NCBI GenBank assembly: GCA_017165825.1
Contig: CM029384.1
Coordinates: forward strand, 2,530,715-2,594,714
Length of the DNA stretch: 64,000 nucleotides
Direction: 5' to 3'
Source of the DNA: Hepsetus odoe
Taxonomy: Eukaryota > Chordata > Actinopteri > Characiformes > Hepsetidae
Shown: in pieces, positions 53,218-64,000 of the stretch
How positions within the stretch are numbered: the first letter of the stretch is position 1
How the letters are laid out: every line of letters begins with the position of its first letter
Made by a program: the position numbers and the translations under genes
The notes under the pieces: generated by a model
Told to the model about the DNA's origin: nothing
Database searches by the model: none
The model's input: only the letters and a program-made list of their open reading frames with translations

Positions 53218-53495
53218 CATTAGTTTTGGACACAGCGGGTCAAGAAGAGTTTGGAGCAATGAGGGAGCAGTATATGCGCTCAGGAGAGGGATTTCTACTA
53301 GTGTTTGCCTTGAATGACAGTGGCAGGTAAGTGTGTGTGTGTGTTGGGAGTACACAGGAGAAAGTGGACAACTGTAAATTGAATTGTTTGCTGAACTAAT
53401 CCTTTAATAATGAATAGGTTTACTAAATATATTGTAGCTGTAACTATTTGTCTCAAAATCAGTGTGTGTTCAGTTTAGCGGAATCCTGTATCCCT

Positions 53496-53535
<40 letters not shown>

Positions 53536-56027
53536 CCCTCGAATAGCATGTCCACCCCAGATTTAACAGTTGACGAGGTGTCTGTTTCATTTGCTCGTAT
53601 CTTTAGTGGTCATTTTGTGTTTCATCGAACCGCAGCACTTGATGTCAAAATACCCGTGGTTTAAGTGTTGTTACGTATTTCAGACACTGATTTTTACTGA
53701 TGAGATCACCCCCTTGTATGTGAGATTAGGTGGATGAAGTCTTCTTATAGGTCCTTGTTGGGGAGTGGGGGTTGCTTTTAAAGATCTGATCGGTCTACAA
53801 GAAATGTTCCTACTGATGACTTGTAGGGCATGTCATGACAGTTCTTAACCTGCTTTTAATAATTTGATTGTGGACCAAAAAAAAAAAAAAAAAAATCAGC
53901 AGCAGTTTTGTCTTAGTCTTACCTCATCTAGAAAGAGTCATTTAAGGTTCAGATTCTGCATCAGCTGCTTGGTTGGCTCTTGGTCTCTTAAGCGACCTCA
54001 AGATTTGTCATAATGTTTAGTAATGTCATAATATTTCTGGAGCTAATTTTTAAAAAATCTAAGCTCTGAAACAGAAACTATGTGAACACGTACTGTATAT
54101 AAAGACAAACCTGACTTGTGTTTGTTCGCAGGGGGAACAGAGAGTGCCTACCCTTTGTGCTTGAACGAGTGAAAGGGAACAGAGACTGTGTGCGTGTTAA
54201 AATGTAGCTTTTCACGAAAGAGAAAACCATTGTGTTGAGTTGTCTGTTGTATGAGTGAGAGCGATGATGTGACTGTGGTCGGGTGTTGAAAAAATGGCTG
54301 GACACTAAAGACTGTTTTCGTGCTTGTGTGGTAATATGTGTTACTTTAATCTGCTGCTTGGGAATCCTCACACAAGTGGAGAAGATGCTGTTTAGCTCAT
54401 CGCAACTGATTGTACAGCATCTGAAGTCATAGATGGCAAAGGGAAGACCACAGGGAGGTGTTTTTCGTTGTTATCGAATGTTCATGCTCTTTATAGAGCA
54501 TTGGGACCCATTCCCTCTGCTCTGAAAAGGGAAGTTTTGGGGGAAAAATGGAGAAATATTTCTTGTTGAGCAGGAGCAGTGGGCTGCATACCTGTGCCGG
54601 GGGACAGTTATGGGGTTAGGTACCCAAAAACCCTTCGGCCATGGAAGGTGGCGTGAGACTGTATGGTTCAACCACCTCCTACTAAAATCTTCTACAATGG
54701 TTGTCTGCTGTACTAGAACGTTCTCATCTTTTCATAGTCTTCAAGAAGTTTCTCTGCCTCAGTTCCTCCTTTTTTTTTTTTTTTTTGGAAGTTAGTTTGT
54801 CGTTATCTGCTGTGTCTTTTGAATCACCTCAATTTCAGTCTGCACTGCAACTTTTTCTACATTTCACCAAGGATAGAAGCCACTGCTAAATTCCTTCAGG
54901 ACTATTTGAAACATGTGACCATACATTAAGTCACTGAATACGTTTCTTGGCTTAGGATGTGCGTGATTATCATTGATCGGTCATATTGTGTCTATTTAAA
55001 ATAAATAAATAAAAGGTTTCTGTTATTTATGCAAAGTGGGCTTGAGCCTTGACTGGGCATCAACAACTTGCTCTGAAGCTGTAAATTGTTTAACAATCTC
55101 TTTCAGTTACAATGAAATACAGAAGTTTCACACTCAGATCCTGCGGGTAAAGGATCGAGATGACTTCCCCATGGTCCTTGTCGGCAACAAATCGGATCTG
55201 GACCAACAGAGAGTGGTAAATACCCCCTAATGCTGGAACAGGGCATCATTAACCTGGATAATGTCATTTTTCATTAGTATCATGTTGAAGGTAAAGCTTT
55301 GTTGTCTAGAAGGTCTGCCTGCCATTCATTCCTACAGTATACTAAAGAGAGAGTTTTCCTTTTGAATGCTTCTTTAGCTTAAAGGCTAACATTGTCATTA
55401 TAATTATTCAGAGCCAGGCTTTTGGTTCAGTTCATTACTGAAAGTCATGTGAGGCAGAAATCCATTTAATAGTTTGCTGAATGCGATAAAAGCTGCATGG
55501 AACCTACTTTTTTGACAAACATTTGATGTCCAGAACCCAATGACAAAAAAAAAAACACTATTCTGAGTGCCAATGTCACATGTACAGAAATATTTCTAGT
55601 TGTTTTGGCTTCAGAGGTTCAGACTCGGACTTGGACTCGGACTCAGATACGGCAAAAAAGTACCTGCTTTACTACCTCCTGTCTGAACGTCACCTAAAGC
55701 TTGTGCGTCCTTTCTAGGTCTCGAAAGAAGATGCCATGGCGTTTGCCCGAGAAAACAGGATCCACTATATGGAATCCTCAGCTAAGAACCGCCACAATGT
55801 GGACGAAGCCTTCCTGGAGGTGGTGCGAGCGATAAGGTAAACCTCATGAAGGCAGAGACACTGGGAAACTTTCAATTCAATTTTGAAAGACTGACCAAAG
55901 GAACAAAGAAAAATCAACTCTTTCTCTTCTCGTGTACAGAAAGTTTCAGGAGACAGAAAGTCCTCCCATGCTTGCGAACCATGCTAGGAAGAAGAAGAAG
56001 GGGGGCTGTCCCTGCACCATCCTCTGA
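50914..56027 (+). CDS. rras: Ras-related protein R-Ras
   Basis: Small GTPase acting at the plasma membrane in integrin activation, adhesion and vessel/axon signalling. Coding exons 50914-51000, 52792-52879, 53224-53326, 55107-55215, 55718-55836 and 55940-56027 give 197 aa in frame. Motifs: P-loop GGGGVGKS 14-21 (G16 and G17 equal H-Ras 12 and 13), switch [10 protein letters not shown] 36-44, DTAGQEE 61-67 with Q65, NKSD 120-123, SSAK 149-152, and a KKKK stretch before CPCTIL. The CaaX box is CTIL at 194-197; a terminal Leu predicts geranylgeranylation, and C192 may be palmitoylated. The sequence is closer to R-Ras than to RRAS2 or M-Ras ([20 protein letters not shown]). It lacks the long N-terminal extension of human R-Ras (218 aa). 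The start is the only ATG before the P-loop, 15 bases into the exon. Confidence 0.95.
51651..51912. mobile_element. hAT-type MITE with 7-8 bp target duplication (rras intron)
   Basis: Terminal inverted repeats CTAGTGGTCCCTAAC and GTTAGGGACCGCTG enclose about 260 bp containing GGACCGGGCCACACAGAAAT and CGGTCTGTGG. CTCTAGA flanks both sides (51644-51650 and 51913-51919), as expected for hAT insertion. Confidence 0.8.
53175..53216 (+). repeat. (TG)20 tract abutting an rras splice acceptor
   Basis: The TG run ends eight bases before the exon at 53224, leaving only TTCATTAG between. It replaces the usual polypyrimidine tract. Confidence 0.95.
53498..53533. repeat. Poly(T) tract
   Basis: About 35 consecutive T in the rras intron; the exact length is likely to vary and to be prone to sequencing error. 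Confidence 0.9.
54565..54720. repeat. Interspersed repeat shared with 47510-47700
   Basis: It shares GAGCAGTGGGCTGCA(T/C)ACCTG and the following GGGG..ATG.GGTTA order with the DUSP-rras interval copy, then diverges. Family unknown. Confidence 0.45.
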
Positions 56028-56199
56028 CTGCATGTCCACACTGTCGCCATGGAGACTGAAGCCCCACCCCCATGTCTGGTGCCTTATATGTCTGCACTGT
56101 GCGTGTGGATGAGATTGTGTGCATGCGTGTGAAAGGGAGAGATTCGGTGTCCGTAACTGCTTAAGGTGGCATTATATGTGCCCAGTGTAACTGAACAAA

Positions 56200-56230
<31 letters not shown>

Positions 56231-56573
56231 GGTGTGGGGGCGCGTGTGCCTGCCTGAATGTTTTTTTGTCATAGCAGTGGGTGCATTTGTGGTTAATATG
56301 GGAAATGATTCTCTTTGTGAGGGAGCAACGGAGTTTAATCATGTTTTCTTTTCTCATCTGCACTCCCCCCCCCCCCAATCAACGTGTTATGATTTACCCT
56401 TAAACAGGGTTTAGTAAGGGTTCGATCATTTGTGAATAAACATTTGAAAGCATTTGCATCCTGAAAGACTGCAGTTGACGGCAGGCGATGGGCGATTTGT
56501 ATAGAATACTGTTCGGACATATTTAATACGTATATACACGGTATACTCCTCTCTGCTTTGATACGGTTGAGCT

Positions 56574-56579
56574 AATAAA
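56574..56579 (+). terminator. rras: rras proximal polyadenylation signal
   Basis: AATAAA lies about 550 bases after the stop, followed within 30 bases by the GT-rich GGTGTTTTGTTT, a good downstream element. Confidence 0.65.
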
Positions 56580-56599
56580 GCTGCTTTGTACGGGCCGGT

Positions 56600-58224
56600 G
56601 TTTTGTTTAGATCACAGGGTGCTTACCCTCAACTCCTGTCAGCTATTTAAATAAAAAAATTATTTAACTTAACCATTATCAGCCTTAGATTATGAGGAAT
56701 TTGTAAACTTTTTTTTTTATTCTGACTCCAGTCAATGCTTACAGCCAGGTTTCCAGCACTGTTTTTTTTTTTTAATTTTTTTTTTGTGTTTTTCAAGTTT
56801 TGGTGGAAAATTACTTCATTCACCCCAAATATAGTTTTAGCCTGTTTTTAGATTAGTATGAGTCAGAAACAACATAAGCAAGTGTATTTTTGAGATCACT
56901 AACCTACAGTGCAGTATGAGTTGAGTGTAAAATGGCATGCAGTAGGGCTTGACAATGAATACATTTTTTATTTAAAGGGTCCGAAGCTCCACTGCAGAGC
57001 TGAAGAAGCAAAATTCACCACCAGATGTGTCCTAGGTGTTTGACTGAGTGAGATAAAGGGTAGCAAAGCCATGTAGTTCAGCTCAGTTAATCATCATCAG
57101 GAACCGGAGTGGCCTCCAGGACTGATTTAGAGAAACGAGGATGATTTTAAGAGTGTATGTGGGTGCATTTAACCATTGTGTGTTACTATGAGCTGAAGGC
57201 GCACCTACCATTACCCACGTCCCATTGTTTCACAGAGCGGCTTTAATAAATCAGTCGCCCTTATGTAGCAGTAACATTGCAATAATACTGGTTTTGTGCA
57301 GCTCTTATTTTTAATTGGGCCAGACCAGACGTTCATGCATGCATTTGTAGAGGAAATCTAAGCCCGCATATTTATATACAGTACTGTGTAAATGTTTTTG
57401 GTCTCGAGTGTAGTTTGAGATTGCAGGGGCCAATATAAGGGTAGAGTTAATTTTTCCTTTCCTTTTTGCAGGGTGTGATTTATATACAATGTGTTACAGT
57501 TTTAAAAACACTGTACATGTTTGGATACTGAACTGCAAAAACTGCGCTACAATGCTACAAAAAAACTTAGATACAAACAAATATGAACATTAAGTAGTGA
57601 TTGTGTGTCTGAAATCACGGGTGTTGGTGATTGAATTGCATCTAATGGCTAAAGTGTCCAGAGAAATATAGAACTGAGCTTTTAACTAGCTTACAAAAAC
57701 ATGCAGCTAATCTGATGCCATTTTCTTTTTTTTTTTGCTGATGCAGAGTAGTGCCTTATTTCACAGCTGATATGCCTTAGACTTTTACACAGTACTTTAT
57801 ATATTGATTAATACATTTATTTGCTATATATGGAATTATCACACACTCCTCATTTGGTAAAATATTCATTTCATGGTGTGGATTTGTGTGTCCGCCACTA
57901 ACATGACTGTAGTGCTAAGTAGATCTATGACCTTTGGAGAGCGAGGAATAAGATGAAAGAGTAGCTCAGATGACCGTATCATTGTAGTGTTTCTTTAAAC
58001 CAAAGACCATGTTGTAAATGTTTGCACACCTTCATGATAATGACAGTTAAGCGAAAGTAGTTTGACACTAAAGTAGATTATTTGTGCGTTTTTGTACTGT
58101 AACTGTGGGGGTGGTTTGTTTGCGTGTCTGAGTGTGTACGCGCTTGTGTATTTTGGAGAACAATTTTACGTGGCTGTGTGAAGGTACTTGTACTTTTTTG
58201 TGCATTCGCAGAATCATTTGTAAA

Positions 58225-58258
<34 letters not shown>

Positions 58259-58660
58259 CTGATCCGCTTGAAGCTTACTTGATCTTTGTGGGCAATAGCC
58301 AAACGCAGTGTACATTTAAATCTGCAGACTCTGTTGACGTGGAGAAACTGCAACAAGATTCAGGACTTCCTTCCTTACACGCAGGAGGGCACTGTATGCT
58401 TCAGAACTGAAGCAGGACTCGAGACTAAACAGCCCTGCTCTCGATCTTAACCCTGAGACCGAGATCTGCCTTGTATTTTAGTGCTTCACAGGACTCCCAT
58501 GCCTCCATTTATTTTTAAGTCAAACTCTTTATGACCCCAATCTATTACGCTGCACCATTATGGCTTTCATTATAGAACATTTTTATACTAAAATTGATCT
58601 AAAACTGTTTTTTGTATGCCATTAAAGTACTATTTACAGAAGCCCAATGATTGTGCCTTC
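56600..58660 (+). other. Possible extended rras 3' UTR
   Basis: No SINE or transposon is recognised across 2 kb, in contrast to the DNA on either side. An ATTAAA at 58621-58626 with a T/GT-rich stretch 35-60 bases downstream could be a distal poly(A) site. No coding frame is credible; there is a poly(T) run at about 58229-58257. Confidence 0.35.
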
Positions 58661-59138
58661 CTTTTTTGTGCATTGTCATTGTGTTTGACTTGAACTGTCT
58701 TTGAAACTCACATGGGTTAAATAGATGTAAATTAAATTGGCAAATGTTTAGGTTTGGATGCTTCCTGAATAGTGATTGGCTGAATTAGCTCAATCACTGT
58801 TAGTTTCCACCAGAAGAAATCCATCACTATTATTTATTTATAATAATAGTGTTGTGTCCCCCCCCCCCCCCGATCTCCTAACTGCTGTGTCTGTGGTTTG
58901 TGTAGTTTGTGTCTGTGTTCCACCTGTTGAAGGAATTTCTCTGGGAATAAGCTTTTTGAACAGTGTCACTCTTTCTTTCCTCTTCCTCAAAAAAAACAAA
59001 AACACTAACGGCCCTTTCTTTTGTTCTAGTTACAGGGTTACTGAATGTGTTACTTAGTTGTAATAGTTAATCAGCAGTTGTTGATTGTAGCTGGTTACTA
59101 ATATGATGTTCAAATGTGGAAACAGCACTCCTGAAATT

Positions 59139-59181
59139 TGCTCTGGATAAGAGCGTCTGCTAAGTGCTATAAATGTAGTTT
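59139..59181 (+). repeat. SINE family B tail fragment
   Basis: GCTCTGGATAAGAGCGTCTG and CTAAGTGCTATAAATGTAG match the 3' tail of family B. Confidence 0.7.
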
Positions 59182-59339
59182 ATGGCAAGTTTATTCTGAC
59201 ATTTCAGTGCATGTCCTGTTAATTAGAGCTTTGACTCAGAAGATGCTTAAATTATTTCTCATTGCTGTTTATTAGGAGTGCGTTCAGGGAGACCTGTCAA
59301 AGTGATGGTGTTTGGTAATCACAAGAAGCTGTGTGCTGC

Positions 59340-59467
59340 AATATCTTTGGCCGGGGAGCAGTGTTGAGGACACTACGTTGCTCAAGAGTACCTTAGAGTA
59401 ACCTAGGGGTCCGGGACCGTTAAGTCATGGGACCTAGTCTCTAAACTCTGGACCACCACTGCCCCAG
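59340..59467 (-). repeat. SINE family A fragment
   Basis: Antisense copy with GGCCGGGGAGCAGTGTTGAG, TTGCTCAAGAGTACC and the head ACCACCACTGCCCC; more diverged than the other copies. Confidence 0.8.
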
Positions 59468-59644
59468 ATGCTGTTTCCTGGGGTACCCATGTGAACCCCT
59501 TGATTATGACAAGGATCCGGAAAATGTTCTCAACCACATTTGAATATCCAGTGGAACACGAGTATTTCAGGGCACTGGCGCAACGCCCAAACATGTCCTG
59601 TGTTTCCGGGACTGTCCAGTACATGACAAAAAGAGATATGCTCT

Positions 59645-59900
59645 GGTGTATCATCCGTCCATCTAGCCTATTAAGGGTCACGGGGGTGCTGGAGGCAATC
59701 CCAGCACTCATAGGGTGAAAGGCAGACAACTGATCAGGATGGTCCATCACAGGGCAGACACCTAGGAGGGAGTACTAGTTCATCTGAACCGGAACTGATG
59801 CTTTGGACTTTGAGAGGAAACCCACGTGGACATAGGAAGAACACACAAACTCCATGCTCAAAGAAAGGATCCCTGGCTGTGGATTGAACCCAAAACCACT
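59645..59900. repeat. High-copy fish interspersed repeat (LINE 3'-end type)
   Basis: ATCCGTCCATCTAGCCTATT, GGTCACGGGGGTGCTGGAGG, CCATCACAGGGCAGACACC, TTTGAGAGGAAACCCACGTG and GAAGAACACACAAACTCCA are consecutive phrases of a repeat also seen in part at 3420-3640. Confidence 0.65.
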
Positions 59901-60654
59901 ATGCTGCTCTAATGAAAGCATTTTTTTTTATATGCAGCCATTTATGTAAGATGTCTGCACTCATCAGTGTAATCAGCTACACTGACCAATCAGGCGCATT
60001 TTACACATAAGAATTTGTTACAAATCATAGTCCATCTGTGTCTCTCCTGTTATGCCCTTCGTCAAAAGTCAGAACCGCCAATTGGGCTGGTATTACCTGA
60101 GGGATGTATTCTCTGCAGTAATCCTAACGTTAGAGTATGGGTGTGGACCGGATCATGGAAAGCGGTTCTGCTGGACTTTTCAGTACTTTCCACTTACTTT
60201 CCTCTCTGTTAGACCCATCTAACCGGCTGGTCCTCTTCACAAATGTATCCAGCATTTCTCATGAAGGCAAGGGGATATTAATATTCATGCAGTACCAGCC
60301 TCTACTCTTTTTGGAAAGTTTTACACAAGATGCTGGAACATTGCTACAAGTATTTGTGTTCAGCCATGCAAGCATTCAGATCATGATGAACAATAAGCTC
60401 TAGATCAAAAACATCATCCCAACTCATTCCAAAGGTTTCGGATTTGGCTTCAAAGCTTTACTGCTTTAAAGCCTTTTGTTGGGGGACTTTAGGCCCTTCC
60501 GGCTTCAGCCATGGAGACTTTGTAGCTTCAGAGCATCTTCTTGTATTGGTCAGTGCTTTACAGCTGAAGTTGTGAGAGTGCAACTGAACACCTGGTTCAT
60601 CAATGACAACATGATACACTCTGCAAGATATCGTCTGCATCACTGGGTGACTTG

Positions 60655-60785
60655 CAATTCCTCAGTGCAGGAACAGTCCCCCCTGGAGCAAATTAAGGTT
60701 AAGGGTTTTGCTCAGAAACCCAACAATGGTGGCTCTACAGGTAGGATTCGAACCTGTAGACTATCCTACCTCTAGACCACCATCA
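60655..60785 (-). repeat. SINE family B copy
   Basis: Antisense copy with GGAACAGTCCCCCCTGGAGC, TTGCTCAGAAACCCAACAAT, GGATTCGAACCTGTAG and CTACCTCTAGACCACC. Confidence 0.85.
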
Positions 60786-61458
60786 CCACGCTTCATTCAC
60801 AGGATGGAAAGGGGTGAAAAACACCTCTGACAGGTCTAAAGTCCAGGGCAGGGCAGACATACACATAAACTTATCGGACCTGTCTGGATATTTTTGGACA
60901 TACAGTCTCAAGCATGCTCTGCACCCGAGCACTCAAGCGCTGGTGAAATGTCACTGGAGTGTGTGAGAGAACGCTTTGGTGAGTTTTGGCACTTCCACTA
61001 AATGTGGGGCTGCAGCTGGAATCCCAACCTGCTCTTTTGTTTTCATTTATATACCACTCAAAACATTATCAAATGTTTTTTCCTCGAAAGCATATCATAC
61101 AATCCATTCATGCTGTTTTTGCTCACATTGGATATGCTTCAACTACCTTCCCAGTTCAGCAACTTTTTAGTTTGCTTTGCAAAACAAATCAGCTGACTGT
61201 ATCTGCGTTTCTTGCCTCCCTTGACGCCATACTCTTATTGGCCAAAAAACCTGACAGATACTTACTGAGCCAAAATGGCTCCACTCACCAATGGTGGTGG
61301 TGTATCTGAAGACTTTATGATGTGAACAAGTTCATTCAGAATGGGCGTTGACTACACTGCAGAGGCTTCTCAGTGGTGGTGAATGGAACGAGGGATTTCC
61401 ATGTATACACCATTTTATTTCCCAGTAGTGAACCTACATGTTTTGTATGTTAATATTA

Positions 61459-61673
61459 TGCATTTGCATTTGCGGCATTTAACAGATGCCCTTATCCAGA
61501 GCAACCTCCAATTCCTGATTACAGGGACAGTCCCCCCCTGGAGACACTCAGGGTTAAGGGTCTTGCTCAGGAACCCAATGTTGGTAGTGCTGGAGATGGG
61601 ATTCGAACCTGTGACCTCTTGAGCCATAGGTTATAGGTCCATAGGCAAGTATCCTACCACTAGACCACCACCA
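61459..61673 (-). repeat. SINE family B, full length
   Basis: Antisense copy from the tail GCGGCATTTAACAGATGCCC through GGGACAGTCCCCCCCTGGAG and GGGATTCGAACCTGTGACC to CCTACCACTAGACCACCACC. One of the best-preserved copies. Confidence 0.93.
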
Positions 61674-63046
61674 CTTTTTATAGCTCCCTTTCTAATGGGT
61701 TCCCATTATCTTGATCCTGACGGTTTTCTTAGTTTTAACCCTGCACATGTTCTACAGGGAGAATAAAAGCAATTGAAACTTTAAAAAGATACTGAGAACA
61801 CTTTAAAAGCTCAACTTCTGTTTTTCCTCTGCGTTGTAATGTTGCTTTGTGGTTTCAGGCTGACTGGTCCACCTTCACAGTTAAATATGTATCAGATATA
61901 GAAGTGGGAGATAAAAAGCAGATAACGAAGTGAAAGTAGATAACCAACATGTTCAGAATAAATGCCAGTCAGCTCTGCGAGGTCTGGGGTACTTTGCCCT
62001 CGTCCGTGGTGGCATGTCACATTTGTTTGGATGTTGAGGAAAGCTTGGGAAGCGCTCCACACCCTTTATGTGCTGAGGTATGTTGTCAGACAGGTAGAGT
62101 GCCTCTCACGGAGAGCAGAAAAGCTGTGGCTTGGTTTCAGTTGAATCTGTGAGGCTTCAGGCAATCAACAGGGGTGAACTATTTTATTATCAAAACTTCA
62201 GATATGTGAGCGAGGCTTTTTCTGATTCGCACAAAAGACAACAGTGGGACTTTAGCGCTCAATTATTTCCATTTCCTGATCTGAGGAGCATTTCAGCCTG
62301 TAGGTGAGTGCTGAGCCGTTTCTATTTTGACCTTCCCTCACCTGAGGCCTACCTGTTGCTCTCCCTGCCCTGCTTCAGAGAACCTACTTCACCTGACTCT
62401 CAGCACAGCTATAGTTTCGATTCTTTAATATCTTATATCAGAGAATTTCCCAACTTCCCAGCAATAAAAGTTGCGGCAAAACATTTTTATGGTTAGTTTA
62501 CAAAATGGGCGCACTTGCTGCAGAGAGATGGCAAAACTGGTTTGCTCAGGTTTTAGTGTAGGAAGAAATCCTGCTCGATTTAAAACATGGTTTAATTGTT
62601 TTAATTTTTTCAGATTCATAACCACTTCCACTTGGAAAACTGCACAGCCTTCACAATGTTTTTTTAACCATAAAAACTTATATATACTATATATATATAG
62701 TCTTGAGCCACTCCTCAATTTTACATATGCTTCCAAAGAGGCTATTCTATTGTATTTTTAATTAATTATTGAGAAACTGTTCTCCAGACCTGAAGGACTA
62801 AGTTTTTAGCTCTCATTTCCATTCCAGTTTCTGCACCTGAGCAGTTTTAGGGGATTGTTTTTTTGTTGCTTAAACCATGTAGTGAAGAAACAAGTGCAGA
62901 TGATTCCAGATTATAAGGCCAGATATTATTTTACCGCTGATGCTGAAAGCTGATTGGTTGGAACCCCTTTATCTAGAACCTTTAGACACTTTGCAGCCTG
63001 TCACATTAAAGAATTTGTTCCCATTTCTTAAAATGTATTCCACTTG
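61674..63046. other. Intergenic, nothing recognised
   Basis: Short open frames only, without family motifs, plausible splice context or recognisable repeats. A TA-rich run is present at about 62675-62700. Confidence 0.5.
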
Positions 63047-63243
63047 CATCACATTTACGGTAAAAATGTGATGCTCTTAACCAGAGCTGCTTCCATTTGC
63101 TCATTACAGGGACAGTCTCCCTGGAGAATATTGGGGTTCAGGGTTTAGCCCAGGGTACTCATGGTAGGGCTAGAGGTGGGATTTGAACCTGCAACCTCTT
63201 GACACATAGGGGAGTACCCGACTACTAGACCACCACCACCCCG
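63047..63243 (-). repeat. SINE family B copy
   Basis: Antisense copy with GCTCTTAACCAGAGCTGCTT, GGGACAGTCTCCCTGGAGAA, GGGATTTGAACCTGCAACC and CGACTACTAGACCACCACC. Confidence 0.88.
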
Positions 63244-63859
63244 TGCAGTTTGAAAGGAATAAAATAGCATATTTTGCAACAACATGTTTCCCTTGCAAAA
63301 TAAAAAGAAAAGATGGCTCTGGATGTTTGCACAGTACTATAGGCATAGCAAGTACTATTTAAAGTGTCCTGAAAAAGAAAAAAAACACTGGTGTACTGAG
63401 GGACAAGCATTAATCTGGTCGATCAAGGAAAGCAACAAAGCTGATGACAGACAAATTATGAAAGTGGTAAATCAACAGTTAGTGATTTCATAAACAGCTA
63501 CAACAGAGGTGGAGGTATCACAGTTCACTGTTTACAGAAAAATAAAGAGCAGAAACATAGCAGTCACACCACTATGTACAAAATACTCATCAGCAGAAAG
63601 AATCCAAAAATGAAAACCAGACTGCTTACCCTCAAGGCTCTTAAGAGACAAAGAACAATCTCTACCAGGAAAGGAATGATCCAAAATATTCAAGCTCATC
63701 TGTGAAGCCCAGTGGAGGTAGTGCAATGGCTTGGGCTTGCATGGCTGCTCTAGAACAGACGCCATAAACATCACTGATGCAGCTGAATGAAATCTGAACA
63801 AAAAAATCTGTCAAAGTCATTCCAAGAACTTTATAAGGCAGCAAGTGGTCCAGAACTTC

Positions 63860-63910
63860 TACTTCTTTCAGATGCTCCTGTTAGGAGCCGCCACAGTGGA
63901 TCTTCTGCTA
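63860..63910. repeat. Fragment of the repeat at 16757-16935
   Basis: CTTCTTTCAGATGCTCCTGT then TAGGAGCCGCCACAGTGGAT matches the core phrase of the common fish repeat. The sequence before it (63300-63850) may be part of an old DNA transposon but I could not identify it. Confidence 0.5.
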
Positions 63911-64000
63911 GAAATATATATGAATTAATTAATTGTAATTATACATAAATGGACTCTCTCTATATACACTGTGTATATCTCCACAGGACCACCAGTGAGC

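Noticed and set aside
62308..62496. Short + strand frame at the right end
   Set aside because: No family motifs, splice sites or conservation clues.
63284..63850. Possible DNA transposon remnant
   Set aside because: Faint resemblance only; no terminal repeats or transposase motif could be identified, so it was not annotated as one.

Overview
The window is nuclear DNA of a ray-finned (teleost) fish. Genes are split by GT-AG introns and one AT-AC intron, promoters are CpG/CCAAT-rich, and intergenic and intronic DNA is full of tRNA-derived SINEs, Tc1/mariner relics, hAT MITEs, non-LTR retrotransposon tails and long (TG)n tracts. The protein sequences are closest to teleost orthologues; I cannot name the species. 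All protein identities come from reading the translations and from family knowledge. No database search was run.

Layout from left to right. (1) 0.5-9.9 kb: two AIG1/GIMAP GTPase genes in tandem on the + strand, separated by about 6 kb of transposon debris. (2) 10.98-16.2 kb: prmt1 on the - strand, all ten coding exons resolved (348 aa), CpG/CCAAT promoter near 16.2-16.5 kb, followed by a (TG)64/(GA)n tract. (3) 16.7-21.2 kb: repeats, including a 5'-truncated L2-like LINE and a U2 snRNA pseudogene joined to a SINE. (4) 21.3-40.5 kb: ap2a1 on the + strand (AP-2 alpha adaptin), 22 coding exons resolved (987 aa), with a probable brain-type cassette exon and a U12-type AT-AC intron. (5) 43.4-47.3 kb: a dual-specificity phosphatase gene of the DUSP8/16 type that lacks the usual N-terminal rhodanese domain (471 aa). 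(6) 49.4-56.6 kb, possibly to 58.65 kb: rras (R-Ras small GTPase), six coding exons, 197 aa. (7) 58.7-64 kb: no gene recognised, mainly SINEs and other repeats.

The genes do not form an operon-like unit. prmt1, ap2a1 and rras also lie close together on human 19q13.33 (established knowledge), so this is a conserved synteny block into which GIMAP and DUSP genes are interspersed here. Roles are separate: GIMAPs in lymphocyte/innate GTPase biology, PRMT1 in asymmetric arginine methylation, AP-2 alpha in clathrin endocytosis, the DUSP in MAPK-type dephosphorylation, and R-Ras in integrin/adhesion signalling. I found no undescribed multi-gene system. The points most worth checking are the AT-AC intron, the regulated-looking ap2a1 exon 14, the TG tract abutting an rras splice acceptor, the U2-SINE chimera and the rhodanese-less DUSP.
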